A DNA stretch of 64,000 bases, from the NCBI RefSeq assembly GCF_933775445.1, contig NC_065875.1:13591001-13655000 (forward strand). The letters are read 5' to 3'. The position numbers and the translations under genes are program-made. Every line of letters starts with the position of its first letter. Positions within the stretch are counted from its first letter, which is position 1. The notes under the pieces were generated by a model. It was given only the letters and a program-made list of their open reading frames with translations, did no database searches and was not told the origin of the DNA. Origin of the DNA: Argentina anserina (Eukaryota; Streptophyta; Magnoliopsida; Rosales; Rosaceae). Below are positions 59,126 to 64,000 of this stretch, in pieces.

Positions 59126-61303
59126 ATGGCTGCAGCAGTAGCACAAGGAGTATCTCTGAACCACATTTCCAGAGAATCCTCGGACATCAGGCGCCTCGCC
59201 GAGTTCTACAAAGAGGTCCAAGTCCTTTCAACCCTTCAGATCTATGTCACTCTTCTTTTAATTCCACCAAACGAATTCAACTGATAAAATCGTGGGATGT
59301 TGAATTGATAGATATTTGGATTCGAGGAGATAGAGAGCCCAAACTTCGGGGAGTTCAAGGTGATATGGCTTAACTTACCCTCGGCTTTTTCTATGCACCT
59401 TATCGAGAGGAACCCAACTTACCAGCTTCCTGAAGGACCCTGGAGCGCCACGTCACCTGTTGCCGACCCCAGCCACCTTCCCAGAGGCCACCATATCTGC
59501 TTCTCTGTCTCCAATTTCGACTCTTTTGTGCAGACTCTCAAGGTTTGCATTCTTTTTCAGACTACCCTTTTGGATTATTTGAGGTTTGGAGTTCATTCGG
59601 TTTTTGTTGCTGTTTGTTTTAGTTAAAGAGTTGTAGTTTGCGTACTTCGGTTGTTGAAATTTTAGCTCTGGTGAAAAAATGTTGATGTGAACTGGGGTCA
59701 TGCTATGTTTGAAACAAGTGACCTCAGTTGTCTGCTCATAGATGAAGTGATAGTAATATGAACCCAAGTATATATTACGAATCAAAAGCAGCACTATTAT
59801 GAGATTTCTGTTGCTTCATATGAGGGAATTTTTTGTTTTTAAACCTAACATTAATATGAAGTTTAGAAGACAGAAACAAAATTGAAGTAGGATGTTCTTA
59901 TTTTTTCTTGACCAAATGAGGAGGTGGTAGATTGCTAGTCCTCCACCTTTCTTACCCAAATCAGCTGTTGTACAAGGCTTAAATAATAGCCTGACATCTG
60001 CCGCGGAAGCACTCAATGATTTCAGTGGAGGAGAGAAGTTTGACAGAAGTCGCTTGAACATAATAACCTAGTAGCTCAACCATTTGCATTTTCATACTCC
60101 TCTTGGGTCTGTATTCTTGTGGAAGATTCTTTATTCTTACATTTTAGTAATTTAGGTGAAGGTGTTCAGTTTGTTTGGTGCAAATATTTTATTTTTCATG
60201 TGCTTGGTTTAAATTGATGTTATTTGTTAATTGTTATTCAACTGCTGGTGATGTACTGAACCGCTAAGCTATCTGCAGAGTGTCTATTCTTCTTCTTCCA
60301 AAAGATAAAAATAAAAATTCCTTAAAAAAAAGAGATAAAAATAAAAATAAATAGATAAAAAAGAAAGAAATATTGACTGTCCTCCTGAATTATGACCTCA
60401 TTTATCACCTGTTGGAAAAATCGACCTCTTTCTCTTCCCACCTGGCCTTTGTTGCTTAAATGGGACTGTGGATCAATAGCAGTCTTTTTTTTTTTTTTGT
60501 CTTTAAAAAGAGAGCATCACAGGTCGGGTCCTTGTTACAGCAATCCAAGACCTTACTTACCTCTCCAGTCTAGGTCAACCATAAATCAAAACTTGTCCGT
60601 TCTCTTTTATCTAATCTTTCTTCCTAAATCTTCGATGGGAGTTGTCTGAGTCAAAATATCCTTGTGCAGGAAAAGGGAATCCAGACATTTCAGAGGTCAC
60701 TACCTAATGGCAAGGTTAGGCAGGTCTTTTTCTTTGATCCAGATGGTAAGCTTTTCTAATCCCATAATGTTTTTTCAACTCTGAAACTTAAATGGCGAAG
60801 CCATAATTTAAATTTACTTTCTAAATGAGAGGTGTTAGGATTTTCTGCGTGTACTGTAATTGCAATCGATATATGTGTGCCAACATGATCTGTTGTGAAA
60901 TTAATTGAACATTGCTGGATTGCATATCTGATTCTCAAGATAAATCTCCTCCAGTAGATTTATTTGGAATCTAAACCCATTAGCTACTGCAGGATGAACA
61001 AGCTAACTTCCTACTTTCTTACAAATAAAAAAAAGTAGATAGTTATAAGTTGTTGCATGAAAGTTGTGAGCATTGAAATTGATAATTATTTCCTTAATAA
61101 ATTAGTCCCTTCCTTTCACGTGCACAAAAGTTAGAACTCAGCCTCCATCTTTTCCTTCATTCGAATGAGTTGCATATCAAATCCAAGCCTGTAAATTAAA
61201 CTGAACTGTAGCGATTTAAAGAGAATGGACTTTGTGGTGTTTCTCTCATCACATAGCCATACTACTATGTGCAGGCAATGGTTTGGAGGTTGCAGGTCAG
61301 TGA
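59126..61303 (+). CDS. Glyoxalase-I-like VOC protein, copy 1
   Basis: Exons 59126-59215, 59312-59542, 60670-60745 and 61275-61303 give 141 residues, one VOC domain of two beta-alpha-beta-beta-beta halves. Likely metal-site or active-site landmarks are SLNHISRESSD (His 13), MHLIERN, GHHICFSVSNFDSF and the final FFFDPDG-NGLEV, whose glutamate is a standard VOC ligand. The protein is annotated in plants as lactoylglutathione lyase/glyoxalase I family; the true substrate of this small single-domain class is unknown to me, and genuine methylglyoxal detoxification is not shown. It ends NGLEVAGQ; I recall relatives ending just after NGLEV, so this is near the normal length. Intron 3 (59543-60669) is long. 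It is the upstream member of a tandem pair. Confidence 0.9.
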
Positions 61304-62595
61304 GCTCCATGGAGGCATAGAGGACTTCTTGAAATGAAAGGAGATTGATATGAAGCAGAGAATCTGTACGCTTTTATAAACAATAAATTGCAACCCCTGC
61401 TTTAGGGGTGTCATTGTATCTATGATGTTGAATATGTACACTCGTTTATAATCAGTTGGTTGTCATCATATACAGAAATTGTTAGCATGTGTCTTCGACT
61501 TCTTGTGGCGACAAATTATGTTTGAAATCATGGCTCTAGAAGAGGAAACACTAATTTCCTACTATTTTGTATCAAAATTTCACTGGTTAAAAGCTGCAAT
61601 AGTATTTGATCTGATGCTTGTCCTTGGTACTTTTAGTACTTGAGTACAACTGTTTTTTCGTTGTATCACTGCTTTGTTAAAGCAAATGGAGTAGCCAACA
61701 ATGCAGTCTTTGTTAACTAGTGCTTGTTAGAATGCATAGCTTATGTAGAGACGCCTGATGTTATCCATATGATAAGCTTGTATATATGTTTGTTTCAATT
61801 TTGAACTTCCATGGAATAGCCATAATTGATTAAAATCTTTATAAGAGAGATCTTAGGTATGTTGGTGGTGTAATAGCAATCTAGATATAGAAAAATATTT
61901 GTGTTTGAAGTCTGAAATAATGGCAACATGATCTGTTGCAATGCAAAACCAAATGATGAATTTGCTTCTCGAAATAGCTAGTCTACGTACGTACCTTCTT
62001 TCAACTTGAACAAACAGTTGAAAGTTACCCTTCAGTTCGTTATTTTTATGAGTTGCTAGTTAATCCAACTTCTAAATCAGATGGATATATAGATGATGGA
62101 CTTTATTAGTGTTTCCATTATCACACGGCCATGTTATTAACTTCGACGATGTACGTCTTCGTTTTTTGAAAGGAAAAAAAGTCTTTGCATGTTCTGGTGA
62201 GGAGTCTCTTTTTAGTTTCCAGCACACAATTTATTGTGCAGGCAACGCTTTGGAAGTTTCGTACTCCACGGCAGCATAGTGGGGTGCTTGTTCATCGTAA
62301 TGCCGATTGATGTGTAGCAGACGATCAGTAAATACATTTTCATAACAATAAGCTGCACATCCCTTCGAACTGTTATCGTTGAGTGGTAGCTAGGTTCTGA
62401 ACTGCTGGGAGAGACTGTCAGCTGTGATTCCCCGAGCCACAAAATAAATGATTGATTGATTCCCATGACGTACGTTAGCTTTCATCACCAAATTGAAATG
62501 TTTATAAACTAAGTCGATCAACCCTCCAAACAGTTATAAATATGGTCACTGCTGCCTTCAAAATTCAAAAGTCCAAAACAGACAGACTAGCAGAA
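61304..62595. other. Interval between the tandem VOC genes
   Basis: The first 90 bp past the stop codon of copy 1 still align with the coding end and 3' UTR of copy 2 (CTCCATGG, GATATGAAGCAGA). A fossil last exon of a further copy occurs at 62,242-62,330. The last 100 bp is the promoter and leader of copy 2, with TATAAATATGG near 62,535. Confidence 0.5.
62242..62330 (+). pseudogene. Fossil last exon of a third VOC copy
   Basis: After TTGTGCAG (an intact acceptor), the frame reads NALEVSYSTAA then TAG at 62277-62279, aligning with exon 4 of copy 2 (NGLEVSDSMAVQ). Similarity continues into the 3' flank (ATCGTAATG, GATG-GTAGCAGA) and upstream through about 90 bp of intron (CGTTTTTTGAAAG, AAGTCTTTG). 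No first, second or third exon of this copy was found, so it is a relic of unequal crossing-over. Confidence 0.8.
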
Positions 62596-63831
62596 ATGGC
62601 GGCAACATTAGCAGCAGGAGTGACTGTGGATCACATGGCCAGACGATCCAAAGACGCTAGGCGCCTCGCCGATTTCTACATTGAGGTTCTTCAACCTTAA
62701 AGCTTCGACATATCTTATTTCATGCGCTTTTACTTTCAGCAAGCTATTTGCAATCATCATATTAAACTGAACTAAAATCCTTTACAGACATTTGGATTCG
62801 AGGAGGTAGAGAGCCCGCAGGTTGGGCATCTCAAGGTGATATGGCTGGTTTTACCCGCAGCTTTTACTATGCACATTATTCAGTGCGACCAAAATCACCC
62901 TTCGAACCAGACTAACGATACGTTACCGGACCCCGACCCTGCCAAAATTCCCAAAGGCCCCCATATCTGCTTCTCAGTCTCCAACTTCGAAATCTTTGTG
63001 CAGAAACTCAAGGTATGAACCTTTTTAGATTAGACGAGGAAGTCTGAACATGGTATATTGTTGGCGGCCGGACCTCATGCATCACTTGATAGAAAATCAA
63101 CGTTAATGGCTCCCTATCGTGTCAGCTAAAGGCTAGGATGAGTGTGGAAAAATATTCCGTTTCATTTCTCGTCTATAGTAATATATATGAACCTCGTACC
63201 TATAGATATGAGAATTTTGGCCTCTCCAATCACTACTAATTAGTTTTTACTTAACTTGCTAGCTTGCATTATCTCCCCTCTAGATAGATCTGTAGCATAT
63301 GATTTCTAATATTATCTAATCTCTTCGTCGTCTCTTGGATGGTTTTGCAGGAAAAGGGATTTCCGTCTGCTCATAGGCCAGTTGAATATAATCCAACAGG
63401 CAGTAAGAAGATCGAGCAGGTCTTTTTCTTTGATCCAGATGGTAAGCTTTTCAATCTCCATTTTATAGATATATGCATGCATGGTAAGTTGGTTTCAGCT
63501 TTAAAACTTTGAAAGCATAGCCTTTTTCTTTTGAGTATAATTATTCGAGGCGTGTTGGGACTTTGTATGTGTATGCTATAACTGCAAATGATAAGATTCC
63601 TCCATGAAATAACTTGCACAAAGTTAAACATTAGCCTTCATTTCGTTATTCTAGTGAGAGCAGGTCTTTGTTTTTTGAAAGAGCTAGAGCTTGGAAGTCT
63701 TTGTTGCTACGTACGTGGAGAAGAGTCTTCTTAAACCCTACATATTTCATCGTGCAGGCAACGGTTTGGAGGTTTCCGACTCCATGGCGGTACAGTGGGT
63801 TGCTCAAAATCGTAATGTGGATTTGATGTGA
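62596..63831 (+). CDS. Glyoxalase-I-like VOC protein, copy 2, with extended C-terminus
   Basis: Exons 62596-62685, 62788-63012, 63351-63441 and 63758-63831 give 159 residues with the same intron positions as copy 1. The starts TLAAGVTVDHMARRSKDARR and FYIETFGFEEVESP align closely with copy 1. Differences are concentrated in the middle: MHIIQCDQ replaces MHLIERNP, and an Asn/Asp-rich loop replaces LPEGPWSATSPVAD. Exon 3 is 15 nt longer (VEYNPTGSKKIEQ in place of LPNGKVRQ). After NGLEV the protein continues SDSMAVQWVAQNRNVDLM, 18 residues absent from copy 1. The fossil copy has a TAG where this copy has the CAG for glutamine, so the tail probably arose by stop loss. Function is inferred from the family only. 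Confidence 0.88.
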
Positions 63832-64000
63832 AGCAGAAGATCTCTACAGTTTCATAATTAACAATAAGCTAGCCCATATGCATCCTTTACTAATTGTAGT
63901 AATTAATCTGTGGGTTTTAGTTTCTGTGTCATCCTTTTTATGACATGATCTGTACCATGGTTGAAGCTTGTTTAAGTTGTTATAGCCTCTCTGAGGTTGC
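63832..64000 (+). other. 3' flank of VOC copy 2
   Basis: Probable 3' UTR, beginning AGCAGAAGATC, which aligns with the 3' flanks of copy 1 and of the fossil exon. The window ends here. Confidence 0.5.

Noticed and set aside
61286..61303. Calling VOC copy 1 truncated because it lacks the tail of copy 2
   Set aside because: Family members as I recall end soon after NGLEV, and the fossil exon has a stop near the same place; the tail of copy 2 is the derived state.
1..64000. tRNA, rRNA, CRISPR arrays, bacterial-type operons or integrated virus genes
   Set aside because: None seen by eye; direct repeats present are LTRs or minisatellites, and gene structure is intron-bearing plant nuclear.

Overview
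The window is plant nuclear DNA, eudicot by its introns and gene families. A subgroup-6 R2R3-MYB with an RPRPRTF motif, as in rose-family MYB10-type regulators, makes Rosaceae a reasonable but unproven guess. It falls into a repeat-dominated left part (about 1-40,000) and a gene-bearing right part (about 40,480-64,000).

Left part: a minus-strand transcription unit near 700-5,560 has two well-spliced exons resembling the C-terminal OB fold of replication protein A. A Helitron 3' end lies at 9,645-9,674. A hAT-type element (9,844-13,685, perfect 8-bp target duplication) carries a 2-kb solo LTR (10,023-12,020, perfect 5-bp duplication). Two related but opposite Ty1/copia elements (17,612-23,848 plus strand; 31,724-38,121 minus strand) bracket the only clear gene here, the MYB (24,086-28,791, minus strand). 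The MYB has a GC-AG second intron holding three MITEs. About 0.7 kb upstream of its start codon lies a Mutator-like foldback element (29,505-30,594, perfect 9-bp duplication) that itself contains a copia solo LTR with a perfect 5-bp duplication.

Right part, in order: a conserved plant membrane protein possibly of ERG2/sigma-1-receptor type (40,483-41,898, +); a DYW-class PPR protein with an 88-nt intron (42,197-44,471, -); a small unknown two-membrane-segment protein of six exons (45,947-48,966, +); an intronless HSP20-like protein (51,964-52,476, +); an OBERON-like PHD-finger protein of four exons (55,175-57,529, -); and two tandem glyoxalase-I-like VOC genes (59,126-61,303 and 62,596-63,831, +) with the fossil last exon of a third copy between them (62,242-62,330). 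From memory, the PPR and HSP20-like genes match Arabidopsis neighbours At4g14820 and At4g14830, which would make this a conserved syntenic block; that needs a search. The right-part genes do not form a pathway. The most unusual local structures are the MYB locus (GC-AG intron, 12-bp ACGT inverted repeat around its TATA box, nested upstream transposons) and the VOC array (apparent stop-loss extension of the second copy). No wholly new multi-gene system was found. All exon joins were made by eye from splice consensus and reading-frame continuity.
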